Origin: Sulfuricystis multivorans
Lineage (GTDB): Bacteria > Pseudomonadota > Gammaproteobacteria > Burkholderiales > Rhodocyclaceae
Assembly: GCF_003966565.1 (NCBI RefSeq)
Contig: NZ_AP018718.1
Span: 124,001 to 188,000, forward strand
DNA length: 64,000 nt
Direction of reading: 5' to 3'
Shown one piece after another: positions 55,568 to 64,000 of this stretch. Position 1 is the first letter of the stretch; every line of letters begins with the position of its first letter. The notes below the pieces were generated by a model. It was not told the origin of the DNA. It searched no databases and saw only the letters and a list, made by a program, of their open reading frames with translations. A program made the translations under genes and the position numbers.

Positions 55568-56547
55568 TCGCCGTCTCCGCTGTGCGCTTGGCCGGCGCTG
55601 ACTGGCGCTTCGAGCGCATGGCCAACGCGCTCGGCCAGGGTTTCGACTTCAGCCTGGATGCCGGCGCGCAGCACTTCGCTGTATTCCTCATAGGCCGCGT
55701 AATAACGCGCTCGTCCGGCCTTGCCGAGCAGGCAGCCATTTTCCGTGGTGGAAAAGTCGTCCCGCGGCGAGAGCGTTTGCTTTTTGACGAGCCGCAGGCA
55801 AAATCGGTCGCACAGGGGGCGCAAGGCTTCGAGCAGGTCGGCGGCGAGCGATTCGCGGCCGAAATCGAGGGCGTGATAAAAGCCGACGTAAGGATCGAAG
55901 CCAGCGCCATAGAGCGCGATGGCGAGTTCCGCATGGGCGAGCGTGTAGGTGAGCGAAAGCAGCGCGTTGAAGGGGTCTTTCGGCGGTCGGCGGTTGCGGC
56001 TTTTGAATTGCCACGATTCCGGCACCACGGCTTTGAGCCCGTCGAAATAGCAGGCGGCGGCCGAACCTTCGATGCCGCGCAGCCGGGCGAGGCTGTCGGC
56101 GCTTGGCAGCCGCTGCTTGTGTCCGGCGATGAGCTGCATCGCGTGCGTGAGCTCGTAGCGCGCCTGCATGTCGCGGCTGCGCAGTTCATCGAACCATTCG
56201 ATCTGGTGGTCGATCTTGCGCTCGATCAGGGCGCGCGCGTATGTCAGGCAAAAGCTGGCATCGAGGCTTTTTTCGATCTGCGCGACGCGCCGGGCGGCGT
56301 CATTGTGCGGGCGAGCGAGAAGCAGGCTGGGCTTGCCACGGCGACCGGAGAGAATGACCACGCCGACGCCTTGCTCGCCGAGCTTGCCCAACAGGCTCGC
56401 CGAGAGTGTCACCTCCCCGCGCAAAAAGACGCGCGTCAAGGGGGCGATCGGCACGGTGCCGATGCGCTCGCCGTTTTCGCGGAAGACGATGGCGCCGGAT
56501 TCGAGCTCGAGATGAGCGCCGCGGCGGTCGACGAACAGGCTGCTCAT
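55564..56547 (-). CDS. cas1: CRISPR-associated endonuclease Cas1
   Basis: A 327-residue integrase for spacer acquisition. The start ATG at 56547 opens SSLFVDRRGAHLELESGAIVFREN (beta domain). The active site pieces are ALLSLTYTLAHAELAIALYGAGFDPYVGFYH (conserved Glu/His, residues about 205-235) and the downstream region around RPLCDRFCLRL. No reverse transcriptase domain is fused. Two bases separate it from the upstream cas2 and it overlaps the downstream cas2 by 4 bp, giving cas2-cas1-cas2. Confidence 0.94.
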   Translation of the reverse strand: MSSLFVDRRGAHLELESGAIVFRENGERIGTVPIAPLTRVFLRGEVTLSASLLGKLGEQGVGVVILSGRRGKPSLLLARPHNDAARRVAQIEKSLDASFCLTYARALIERKIDHQIEWFDELRSRDMQARYELTHAMQLIAGHKQRLPSADSLARLRGIEGSAAACYFDGLKAVVPESWQFKSRNRRPPKDPFNALLSLTYTLAHAELAIALYGAGFDPYVGFYHALDFGRESLAADLLEALRPLCDRFCLRLVKKQTLSPRDDFSTTENGCLLGKAGRARYYAAYEEYSEVLRAGIQAEVETLAERVGHALEAPVSAGQAHSGDGE

Positions 56548-56549
56548 GA

Positions 56550-56834
56550 TCAGACGATGGCGAAGAATCCGTCGGTGAAGTGCTTGGCGCGGCCGAAGAG
56601 CCGCGGCTTCATGCGCGGGTCGAGGCCGAGGAAATGCACGCGGTCTGCGTCGAGGTCGATCATCGCTTCGAGTTCGGCGCGGATCGCGGCCAGTTGTGCC
56701 GGCGTGACCCAGATTTCGAATACCGATTTCTGGCCGGCGACTTTGTAGCCGGTCAGATAGCGGCATACGCGGTGAAGCCGCCGTTCATCGGCGATGTCGT
56801 AGGCGACGATGGTGAGGTGGCGCTGTGTGTCCAT
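56550..56834 (-). CDS. cas2: Second Cas2 protein (upstream of cas1)
   Basis: A 94-residue Cas2-family protein: LTIVAYDIADERRLHRVCRYLTGYKVAGQKSVFEIWVTPAQ shows the catalytic-type YDI..DERRLHRV motif and Q.SVFE strand. It shares only the family pattern with the leader-proximal Cas2, so it is not a recent duplicate. Ends two bases before the cas1 start. The upstream start at 56834 was chosen by family alignment; the frame extends much further without conservation. Confidence 0.88.
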   Translation of the reverse strand: MDTQRHLTIVAYDIADERRLHRVCRYLTGYKVAGQKSVFEIWVTPAQLAAIRAELEAMIDLDADRVHFLGLDPRMKPRLFGRAKHFTDGFFAIV

Positions 56835-56968
56835 GCCGCCATTGTGCAAGCGTCGGCGCTGGCGAGCCGGCACGGCAAGCTTGTCGGAGGAGGGTCTCGG
56901 TCGGTGCGCTCGCGCCGGGCGGGCATGCCGCGGCGTGGCGCCGACCTGGGCGCCACGGGCGGCGGCGA

Positions 56969-57277
56969 TCAGGGGCGAAGTGTTTTTCCGGTGGGGGCGA
57001 CGACGTATTCTTCGAGGCGCGCATCGAGCGCTTTGAGCGTTTGCGCATCGAGCTCCTGACCGCGCAGATGGGCGGGCAGATCGAGCGAGAGGTTGAAGTA
57101 GCGCGCGCCGCGCGCGCACACCTGCGCGGCCAGATGCACCGGCAAGGAGCCGATCACGACGTCGCCGGCTTGGAGCATGCCCGGGTCGAGATGCGGCACA
57201 TGGACATCGAATGCCACTTGCGCGGCGCGCGCCCAGTCGAGCGCGCCGGGGTGACGACTGACGAAGTAGGTGGTCAT
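56969..57277 (-). CDS. csx16: CRISPR-associated protein Csx16 (candidate ring nuclease)
   Basis: A 102-residue protein of the Csx16 family (TIGR02620, VVA1548). Conserved: MTTYFVSRHPGALDWARA, VPHLDP, DVVIGSLPVHLAAQVCARGARYFNLSLDLP. Csx16 proteins occur with type III systems and members have been proposed or shown to degrade cyclic oligoadenylates and so switch off effectors. Located downstream of the NE0113-type gene with an inverted-repeat element between. Confidence 0.92.
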   Translation of the reverse strand: MTTYFVSRHPGALDWARAAQVAFDVHVPHLDPGMLQAGDVVIGSLPVHLAAQVCARGARYFNLSLDLPAHLRGQELDAQTLKALDARLEEYVVAPTGKTLRP

Positions 57278-57282
57278 GGTTC

Positions 57283-57490
57283 AACTCAGATTGTCCATTG
57301 GAACGCGAGCGGGTATCAAAAGCGAGGGCGAGCAGGTTTGCGTCACCGCGACGAGCCAATAACCCTGTCTGGCGATACGCGGGGGCGGAAAGATGCCGCC
57401 CGCAGCGTGTAAACCGCAGCGTAGGGCAATGAAATGATCGTATCGGATGTTCATGGCGAATCAGCCCGGTCTCAATGGACAATCTGGGTT
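57283..57490. repeat. 208-bp element bounded by 18-bp inverted repeats
   Basis: AACTCAGATTGTCCATTG (57283-57300) and CAATGGACAATCTGGGTT (57473-57490) are inverted copies with one mismatch. The right arm ends at the last base of the stop codon of the NE0113-type gene; the left arm ends six bases before the csx16 start. No coding capacity. It could be a MITE-like element or a pair of binding sites. Confidence 0.75.
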
Positions 57491-58599
57491 CAACGAATGT
57501 CGATGCGTTCGGCTTCCAGCGGCAGGGCATTGGGGCCGCGCGGGGGAATCTGGTAGCGGCGGGCGGCCGTCTTGCCCAATGCGGCTTCGAAGGCGCGGTT
57601 GATGCGCGATTTGTGCGGCTGGAAGTATTCGCCGAGGCGGATGGCGGCATCGCGCCGCCAGTCGAGGGCTTCTTCGATGCGCTCGTAGTCGCCGCTCATG
57701 GGGTTGAATACTTCTTTGGCCACGCGCAGGAATTCATCACACGCCGCGGGCGTGGTCCAATCCACCATGGGCTCGCCCGCCTGGGCGCGCCGCGCCAGCC
57801 ATAGGAGGAGAGCGAACTCGGTGGCGGAAAGGTTGAGGGCAATCTCGTCCGCCCAGGCCGCGCGCGTCGCCAGATCCAGCACCAGCCGGGGCGGATGTTG
57901 GGCGCGCTCCGCGGCGGCCACGACTTCGCTCATGCTGGCCTGTCCGTCGAGCAGCCGGGGAGGCAGTCCCTCGCGCAGGCGCACGAAGGGAATCTCGGCG
58001 AGCGTCACCTTGGCCTCGCGGCAGTCGGCGAGCTTGCCGTCGCGTGTCTGGATGATGCGCTCGTAGGGCGTGGGGTAGAAAAACTCCCAGCTCGATTCGA
58101 AGGGTTCGGACACGAGCACGTGGGAGAGCCTGTCCTGGGGGCGACCGAAGAGCGACAGGGCATAACCCAGGTAATAGCCCATCGTCTTGCGTCCGCCGGC
58201 AATGGAGACGTGCAACGCGGCCTGCGGGTCGCTGGTGAGGCTGCGCACGATTTCGGTGATGCGATCCGCGGCATGCGTGTTGTCCGCCGGGGTGCGGATG
58301 TCGTCCAGTGGCCGGCCTTCTCCATCCGAGAAGGTCTCGATGTGGTTTTCATCGAAGGTAATGGCGGACACGCGGAAATCCCGGCACAGCCGCCTGAACC
58401 AGCCGGGATCGTCCGAGAGCAGCGCCAGCCGCGCCCGCGCCGCGCCCTCGCGAGTGGTGATGAGGCGCACCTCGGTGGGCACGAAGGGCGTGGGCTGGGC
58501 AATAAGCGCATAAAGGGTCTCGGTGATGATCTGCGGGGTCAGGCCGCTGACCGCCAGCAGGATGCGCCTTGGGTAGGTGTGGGGCTGTTCCGGTGCCAT
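57490..58599 (-). CDS. NE0113/TIGR02584-family CARF protein (Csm6-like, possible ring nuclease)
   Basis: A 369-residue protein starting RRILLAVSGLTPQIITETLYAL (CARF strand-loop with ligand Gly) with a second core segment HVSIAGGRKTMGYYLGYALSLFG near residue 130. The family is described as CRISPR-associated ring nuclease Csm6 / cas_NE0113. The C-terminal part (about 225-369) is helical with a winged-helix-like SATEFALLLWLARRAQ and YERIEEALD; no HEPN RxxxxH motif is evident, so ribonuclease activity of the Csm6 type is unlikely. Role: sensing or cleaving cyclic oligoadenylate. Confidence 0.82.
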   Translation of the reverse strand: MAPEQPHTYPRRILLAVSGLTPQIITETLYALIAQPTPFVPTEVRLITTREGAARARLALLSDDPGWFRRLCRDFRVSAITFDENHIETFSDGEGRPLDDIRTPADNTHAADRITEIVRSLTSDPQAALHVSIAGGRKTMGYYLGYALSLFGRPQDRLSHVLVSEPFESSWEFFYPTPYERIIQTRDGKLADCREAKVTLAEIPFVRLREGLPPRLLDGQASMSEVVAAAERAQHPPRLVLDLATRAAWADEIALNLSATEFALLLWLARRAQAGEPMVDWTTPAACDEFLRVAKEVFNPMSGDYERIEEALDWRRDAAIRLGEYFQPHKSRINRAFEAALGKTAARRYQIPPRGPNALPLEAERIDIR

Positions 58600-58626
58600 G
58601 TCATGCTGGGAAATGGTTGGGGGTCG

Positions 58627-59028
58627 TCAGCTCGCCTTGTCCGTTTGGGCGGGGAGTTCGGCTGTGATGCCTGTGCACTTCTTCTGGATGGCCACCTGCT
58701 GCAGGGCGTCGTATTCGCCTTTGAGGCGGGCGTATTCGGCTTCCTGATCCTTGGTGCCGCCCAGGGCGAAGAGGGCCGGCCAGAAGAGAATGACGCCCAC
58801 GCCCGTGATGGCCTTGTCGTTGGCGGCGGCTTCGTCGAGCCGACCGGCGAGCTGGGTGGCGCGGGTGTGCACGCGCTGCATCTCTGCGCTGATCTGTCCG
58901 CAGTCGTACTGCTGGTATTGCAGGGGCGAGACGGATTGCGCGGCGATGTCCTTGGCGGCGGTCGCGCAGCCGGCCATCTGGCTGGTGGCAAAAATCGCGG
59001 CGGTGAGTGTGGCGGCAGCTTTGTTCAT
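58627..59028 (-). CDS. Small lipoprotein inside the cas operon
   Basis: A 133-residue protein with signal MNKAAATLTAAIFATSQMAGC (lipobox MAGC), a region DCGQISAEMQRVHTRATQLAGRLDEAAANDKAITGVGVILFWPALFALGG which includes a hydrophobic stretch, and a hydrophilic tail with KKCTGI. Similar lipoproteins of unknown function are common in proteobacteria. Lying between cas6 and the CARF gene on the same strand is unusual; it may be a hitch-hiker or a membrane accessory. Confidence 0.75.
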   Translation of the reverse strand: MNKAAATLTAAIFATSQMAGCATAAKDIAAQSVSPLQYQQYDCGQISAEMQRVHTRATQLAGRLDEAAANDKAITGVGVILFWPALFALGGTKDQEAEYARLKGEYDALQQVAIQKKCTGITAELPAQTDKAS

Positions 59029-59133
59029 GTCGTTCTCCTGTCAAAGAAAAGATGGCACGATTGCCATTGCCGCAGTGTGCCCAGAAAAACGACGTGCTGC
59101 CGGGGTCGCAAGCTTGCAGGATATCACCGCTGG

Positions 59134-60072
59134 TCAGGCGTCAAGGCGATAGCCGCCCAGCCCGAAGGTGGCTTCCTTGCCGACATGGAGCCACTGGCCA
59201 AGGTGGAGAAACGGCGCGAAGGGCGCAAGATCACCGGTGAGGAACCACTCGCCCACGACGCCGCCCAGGCTCATCTTTTTCTGCTGGCGCGAGGAGTAGC
59301 GCGTCCAATCCTGAAAGTCTAGCTGCGTTTCGCTCTCGATCGTCTCGGCATGCTTGGCGAGCGCCGGAAAGTCGAGCGCAAGCGGTCCGTCACCATGAAA
59401 CTCGCACAGCAAGGCCACACGGCGCACCAAGGCCATGAGGAGCTTGCGCGCCGTGTGTTCCTCGACGGTGGCGCGGCGGCCGTTGGTCTGCAACCTCAGC
59501 GGTGTGTGGAAATGCAACCGCGCCGCCTGGTTCATGGCCGCCGCGGCTGGCGGCGTGGTGTCATGGGGCGCGATGGCATCCCCCGGGCCCTCGAGGATGA
59601 CCTGCTCGCTCATCCCCTCATGCACGACTCGCATCAGCTCCGCCGTGCCATCGCCTTTTCCGACGCCGCGCCGGAAGGCCTTGACGTGGGCCCAGAGGAC
59701 GAGCGGCAGCTGCGCAAGCGCGCGCCCCGCTAGAACGATGTGAAAGGCCAGACGCTCGCCGGGCTGATAAAGGCGCTCGCCCATTTCCGGCGGCTCGATC
59801 ACGTAGGGACGCGGCACCTGGGAAAAATCCTGCAGCGATGGCGCGTGATGCTGCGGCGGACGAGTCTCGAAGATCGCCGCATAGGGACAGGTGTGGATGA
59901 GCGGACAGCCTTCGCAGACAGGCTTGCGCGTCATGCACGACGCGGCGCGCAGCGCCCCGCCCCAGGCCCCGCGCAGCGTGGAACCGGCATAGGCGGGCAA
60001 ATGCAGCGGCCGGGTGACTTCGAATTCGAGACGGTAGCGGGCGAGGGGAAGGGCGATGTCGGCTACGATCAT
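59134..60072 (-). CDS. cas6: Cas6-type CRISPR RNA processing endoribonuclease
   Basis: A 312-residue RAMP protein that would cut the array transcript within repeats. N-terminal ferredoxin-like domain RYRLEFEVTRPLHLPAYAGSTLRGAWGGALR, a cysteine cluster CEGCPLIHTCPY (residues about 54-65), and the C-terminal glycine-rich loop LHVGKEATFGLGGYRL. The C-terminal half fits the CRISPR_Cas6 (PF10040-like) group that accompanies type III systems. It overlaps the csx1 stop by 4 bp. Confidence 0.9.
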   Translation of the reverse strand: MIVADIALPLARYRLEFEVTRPLHLPAYAGSTLRGAWGGALRAASCMTRKPVCEGCPLIHTCPYAAIFETRPPQHHAPSLQDFSQVPRPYVIEPPEMGERLYQPGERLAFHIVLAGRALAQLPLVLWAHVKAFRRGVGKGDGTAELMRVVHEGMSEQVILEGPGDAIAPHDTTPPAAAAMNQAARLHFHTPLRLQTNGRRATVEEHTARKLLMALVRRVALLCEFHGDGPLALDFPALAKHAETIESETQLDFQDWTRYSSRQQKKMSLGGVVGEWFLTGDLAPFAPFLHLGQWLHVGKEATFGLGGYRLDA

Positions 60073-61277
60073 GGCGTGTTGGTCAATCGGCTCAAGGTTG
60101 CTTCCAATTCGCGCCGGAGACGTTCGGGATTGCGCATCAGCTTGGCGTGCGGTTCGTGGCTGGGCGGCGTTCCGTGGGCGCAGGCATTGCGCACGTTCTT
60201 GAGCAGCCAGTAGGCATTGCGCTTCCAGTCGGCATGCCCGCCTTCCCGTGCCTCGCCCTGAAAGCGCTCATCGGCGGCCTTTCGCGCGTTGAAGTCCAGG
60301 GGGTTGGCGCCTTCTGCCTCCACCTCGCGGGCAAGAAAGCTTTCCAGACCGAAAATGCTGGCGCGCAGCACATCGCCGCGCTCGAGGCTTTGCAAGGCCA
60401 GCAGACGAAATTTCTCCGAAAGTGTCTTGGCGTGGCACCAGCGCAGCGCCTTTTGCAGGCGCGCGCGAAACAGCCAGGAGGCGCCCGCGAGCGGCGCTTC
60501 GAGCGCCTTGAGCGCGGAACTCAGGCTCTTCGCGGCGTCCTTGACATTGGTGAGCACCAGAAAGTGCCAGGCGCGGGTGAGTGCCTCTGCTGCTTGCTGC
60601 GGAAAATCGTCGCGGATGAGAAGCGGCGCGAAACGGGAAAAATCGCCGCTCGCCTCATAGGCTTCAAAAGCCTCGGCCCATTCTTGCAGATGCGCCAGGC
60701 CATCGAGAGTGACCACGGGCGTGATGCCGCCCTGGGTCATGTCGAGCGCGCCATAGTAGAGGCCGGCCACTTTCACCTCGCGCTCATGGGCAAGATAGCG
60801 GGCGGCGGCAAAGCCCAGCATGGCCAGATGGCGAAAGCCGTGGGTGAGATCGAGGGCGACCTGCTCTTGCCGCCCCAGATGGTCGGCAAGGCGCGTGAGT
60901 ACTTCTTCCTGCTCGGCAAACGTGACGCAAGACGGGATGAGCAGACCTTGCACGGGGCGGCCGAGGCTCGCCGTCATCGCAGGTGACAAGGCATCGAGCA
61001 GGCCCTGGGTGACCGTGCCGGCACGCACGGCGTCGAACAATTCCAGGCGCAGCTCCTCGGCAGCATCGTCGCCGGCGACGTTTTCCACGAGCATGTCCCA
61101 CATGCTCGATGCCGTGCCGAGCACGATGACGCGCTCGGCGCCGAGATGATCCGCCAAGGCCAGTCCGAAGTAGGCCGTTTCGTGCTCGCTGCCATCGGGC
61201 ATGCGGTAGCGGGCGGTGCGATAGCCGGTCTTGCTGTCGAGCTGGCTTTTGCCGAGGAAAGAAATGAGCGTGGCCAT
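60069..61277 (-). CDS. csx1: Csx1/Csx2-family CARF-HEPN ribonuclease (TIGR02221)
   Basis: A 402-residue effector. The N-terminal CARF domain (about 1-190) starts ATLISFLGKSQLDSKTGYRTARY and has VIVLGTASSMWD and ALDLTHGFRHLAMLGF, the ligand-loop region. The C-terminal HEPN domain (about 215-400) has the catalytic RNACAHG (R-x4-H) near residue 365. Homologues are non-specific RNases switched on by cyclic oligoadenylate (cA4 in characterised Csx1). Sits between cmr6 and cas6. Confidence 0.9.
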   Translation of the reverse strand: MATLISFLGKSQLDSKTGYRTARYRMPDGSEHETAYFGLALADHLGAERVIVLGTASSMWDMLVENVAGDDAAEELRLELFDAVRAGTVTQGLLDALSPAMTASLGRPVQGLLIPSCVTFAEQEEVLTRLADHLGRQEQVALDLTHGFRHLAMLGFAAARYLAHEREVKVAGLYYGALDMTQGGITPVVTLDGLAHLQEWAEAFEAYEASGDFSRFAPLLIRDDFPQQAAEALTRAWHFLVLTNVKDAAKSLSSALKALEAPLAGASWLFRARLQKALRWCHAKTLSEKFRLLALQSLERGDVLRASIFGLESFLAREVEAEGANPLDFNARKAADERFQGEAREGGHADWKRNAYWLLKNVRNACAHGTPPSHEPHAKLMRNPERLRRELEATLSRLTNTP

Positions 61278-61379
61278 GCGTTGCTCCAGTGAAATTCAGA
61301 ACCAGGAAAAGTTAGCGAAGGACACGGGCGCGTGGATCTGTCCTGATCACCCAAGGGATGTTGGATGACGAGAAAGAGG
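61278..61379. other. Spacer between cmr6 and csx1
   Basis: About 100 bases without a gene or clear signal; may hold a separate promoter for csx1 and the genes downstream. Confidence 0.4.
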
Positions 61380-62777
61380 TCATGGCGCCTCCACCCGCAC
61401 GAGTGTCTGTCCTGCAACATGAGCCATGACTTTGACGAACTGATTGGTTTCCACTTTCTCGCGGATCTCCGCAGGCAAAGAAGAGAGAAGTTCTTCACCC
61501 CTAGGGGCGAGGGCGATCGCCGTTTTGCCGTCTTTCTCGGCAGTGAGAGCCTTGTTGGCGCGGTTGAACTTGAGTCTTGCGCCGGGCCAGGCCACGGCAG
61601 CTTCCTGCTCGCGCAGGGCGCGCTCTTCTTCGGCTTGTCGTTTTCGTTCGTCAAGCCGCGCTGCCCGCATGGGCGCGCTTTCCATCGCGCCATAGCCCAC
61701 CGCCGTCTTGGCGCCAAAGCCGAGCCATTGGAAGGCATGCTCGAAGGCGGCGGCAAGCAGCGTCGTCCAGTGCGAGTTGCCTTCGACGAGCAGATCGGGC
61801 GCACCGTCGAGTTTGTTTCTCGTCAGCCGCGCCAGATGGGCTACGTCGCAGACGACATGGAAGCAGAATGTCGAGCCGGGCGGCACGGTGAGGAAGGCGA
61901 TGGGATTGGGCTGGCCACTGTCGTGGGGCGAGACGCTGTCGCCGCTCTTGCGCTCCCTTTTCTCCTGATAGTAGTGCGACTGGTGCGGGGTCATGATCTC
62001 GACCATGAGCGCATTGCCCGCGATCTCGGGAATCACGTCCCAGAAGGCAAGCGCACCGCGCACGGCGTTTGAATCTCCCGGCGGTGGTTCGCGCCCAAAG
62101 AGGACTTCGAGCACGGAAAGCAGAATCGGGTTTCCCCGATCGTCCTTGACCTCTTCGAGCTCACCGTTCGATTTGCACCGCATGAGCGGGTACGCCGCGT
62201 CTTTGTTCCAACCTTTCTTGTCGCCCCACATGCCGCTGGCCAGCTCCTCGGCCGCGCGGCGCACCACGCCCTTCACGCCGCTGCCGGGCAGATAGGGCAG
62301 GCCATAGGGCCACAGGAAGGCGAAGCCGTTCTCGAGCGGGTGCTCGTTGCCAAGGCCGGTGGTGAAGGGGGCAGTGGCGGTGGCGCAGATGGCCAAGCCC
62401 ATTTCCTGACCGGCGCGGGCGGTAAAGGCGGCGCGTTGGCGGGTAACCAGTGCGCGCATGCCATCCTGATCGTGATCATTGAGCCAGGCGATTTCTTTCC
62501 ACGCTTGACGGGCAGCAAAATCGTTCTTTTCCCACAAGCCTGGAAGCGCTCGACGGCTGTGCTGACGCAGGGCCTGGATCGTCGCCTCCATGCCCTGCTG
62601 CTGGAGCAACTGGGCAATGTATTCGCCTTCTCGACTCTTTGCCGAAGCGCGTTTTTTCACTTCCGCCTCCTGATCTGGGCGGGAGGTCCAAATCGGCAAA
62701 TACATCCCAAACCGCATCCCAGGCGATGCGGTTTTGAAGTCACTTCCAAGGTATTGGGGTGCGGCGGCAATGGGCAT
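61380..62777 (-). CDS. cmr6: Type III-B RAMP protein Cmr6 with long C-terminal extension
   Basis: A 465-residue RAMP subunit. The start ATG at 62777 has AGGAGG a few bases upstream. Cmr6 features: TTGLGNEHPLENGFAFLWPYGLPYLPGSGVKGVVRRAAEEL and ALAFWDVIPEI..LMVEIMTPHQSHYYQ, FGAKTAVGYGAM. Cmr6 is usually 250-350 residues; here a further 90-100 residues follow (about 370-465) with a coiled coil (LDERKRQAEEERALREQEA) and a small beta-rich end. In the Cmr complex it caps the backbone with Cmr1. Confidence 0.9.
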   Translation of the reverse strand: MPIAAAPQYLGSDFKTASPGMRFGMYLPIWTSRPDQEAEVKKRASAKSREGEYIAQLLQQQGMEATIQALRQHSRRALPGLWEKNDFAARQAWKEIAWLNDHDQDGMRALVTRQRAAFTARAGQEMGLAICATATAPFTTGLGNEHPLENGFAFLWPYGLPYLPGSGVKGVVRRAAEELASGMWGDKKGWNKDAAYPLMRCKSNGELEEVKDDRGNPILLSVLEVLFGREPPPGDSNAVRGALAFWDVIPEIAGNALMVEIMTPHQSHYYQEKRERKSGDSVSPHDSGQPNPIAFLTVPPGSTFCFHVVCDVAHLARLTRNKLDGAPDLLVEGNSHWTTLLAAAFEHAFQWLGFGAKTAVGYGAMESAPMRAARLDERKRQAEEERALREQEAAVAWPGARLKFNRANKALTAEKDGKTAIALAPRGEELLSSLPAEIREKVETNQFVKVMAHVAGQTLVRVEAP

Positions 62778-62779
62778 TG

Positions 62780-64000
<1,221 letters not shown>

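Noticed and set aside
55564-56547. Reverse transcriptase fused to Cas1, which would explain RNA-like spacers
   Set aside because: Cas1 is 327 residues with no RT motif; no RT gene is seen in the window.

Overview
The window is about 64 kb of GC-rich DNA that looks like the chromosome of a betaproteobacterium. The evidence is gene order typical of Rhodocyclales and relatives: ftsY with paired M16 peptidases, then rsmD-coaD-ferredoxin; a TPR lipoprotein-lolB-ispE run; aroQ-accB-accC-prmA-(zinc-ribbon/DUF3426)-PfkB kinase; and mpl. Placement below class level is inference. The leftmost gene (complex I NDUFA9-like) and the rightmost gene (cmr4) are cut by the window edges.

Layout. 1-6.5 kb: NDUFA9-like gene and lytic transglycosylase slt, then 5-formyl-THF cyclo-ligase, an HDOD regulator and a PAS-GGDEF-EAL protein. 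6.5-13.6 kb: malY/patB-like lyase, an ftsX without ftsE, two chemoreceptors flanking a stand-alone CheB-type methylesterase and CheR. 13.6-24.8 kb: FAD oxidoreductase, ftsY (with an in-frame insertion), two M16 peptidases, a DUF4258/DUF2283 pair lying between repeated gene ends, a FlgO-like lipoprotein pair with a divergent XRE regulator, rsmD, coaD, ferredoxin, TerC, UspA, mutM. 24.8-29.8 kb: TPR lipoprotein, lolB, ispE, a perfect CIRCE operator in front of rpoH, and a MarR regulator with a palindrome over its own promoter. 29.8-40.2 kb: a three-gene trehalose/alpha-glucan operon made of two fusion genes and treZ: TreS-maltokinase, TreZ, and MalQ-TreY. 40.3-48.2 kb: mpl, aroQ, accBC, prmA, a DUF3426 protein with a long Glu-Pro repeat, a PfkB kinase, and small genes including ribosomal protein THX.

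48.3-64 kb is a type III-B (Cmr) CRISPR-Cas locus. The minus-strand genes run cmr4-cmr5-cmr6-csx1-cas6-lipoprotein-NE0113/Csm6-like CARF protein-csx16-cas2-cas1-cas2, then a leader of about 110 bp and an array of 59 repeats and 58 spacers. cas10, cmr1 and cmr3 must lie beyond the right edge if the locus is complete. Beyond the trailer end of the array lie a DUF3782 nuclease-like gene, a Card1/Can2-type CARF nuclease and a small single-TM protein with a SAVED-like domain, which has a degenerate orphan CRISPR repeat just upstream of its start. The locus therefore appears to hold a HEPN RNase (Csx1), a CARF nuclease (Card1), a candidate membrane effector (TM-SAVED) and one or two ring-nuclease candidates (Csx16, the NE0113 protein), all expected to respond to cyclic oligoadenylate made by Cas10.

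The most unusual signals are in the array. Many spacers are hairpins, several tile or overlap the same locus, and related hairpin spacers differ by structure-preserving or compensatory changes, as if one family of structured targets had been sampled repeatedly. The candidate TM-SAVED effector beside Card1, and the two cas2 genes flanking cas1, are the other main items.
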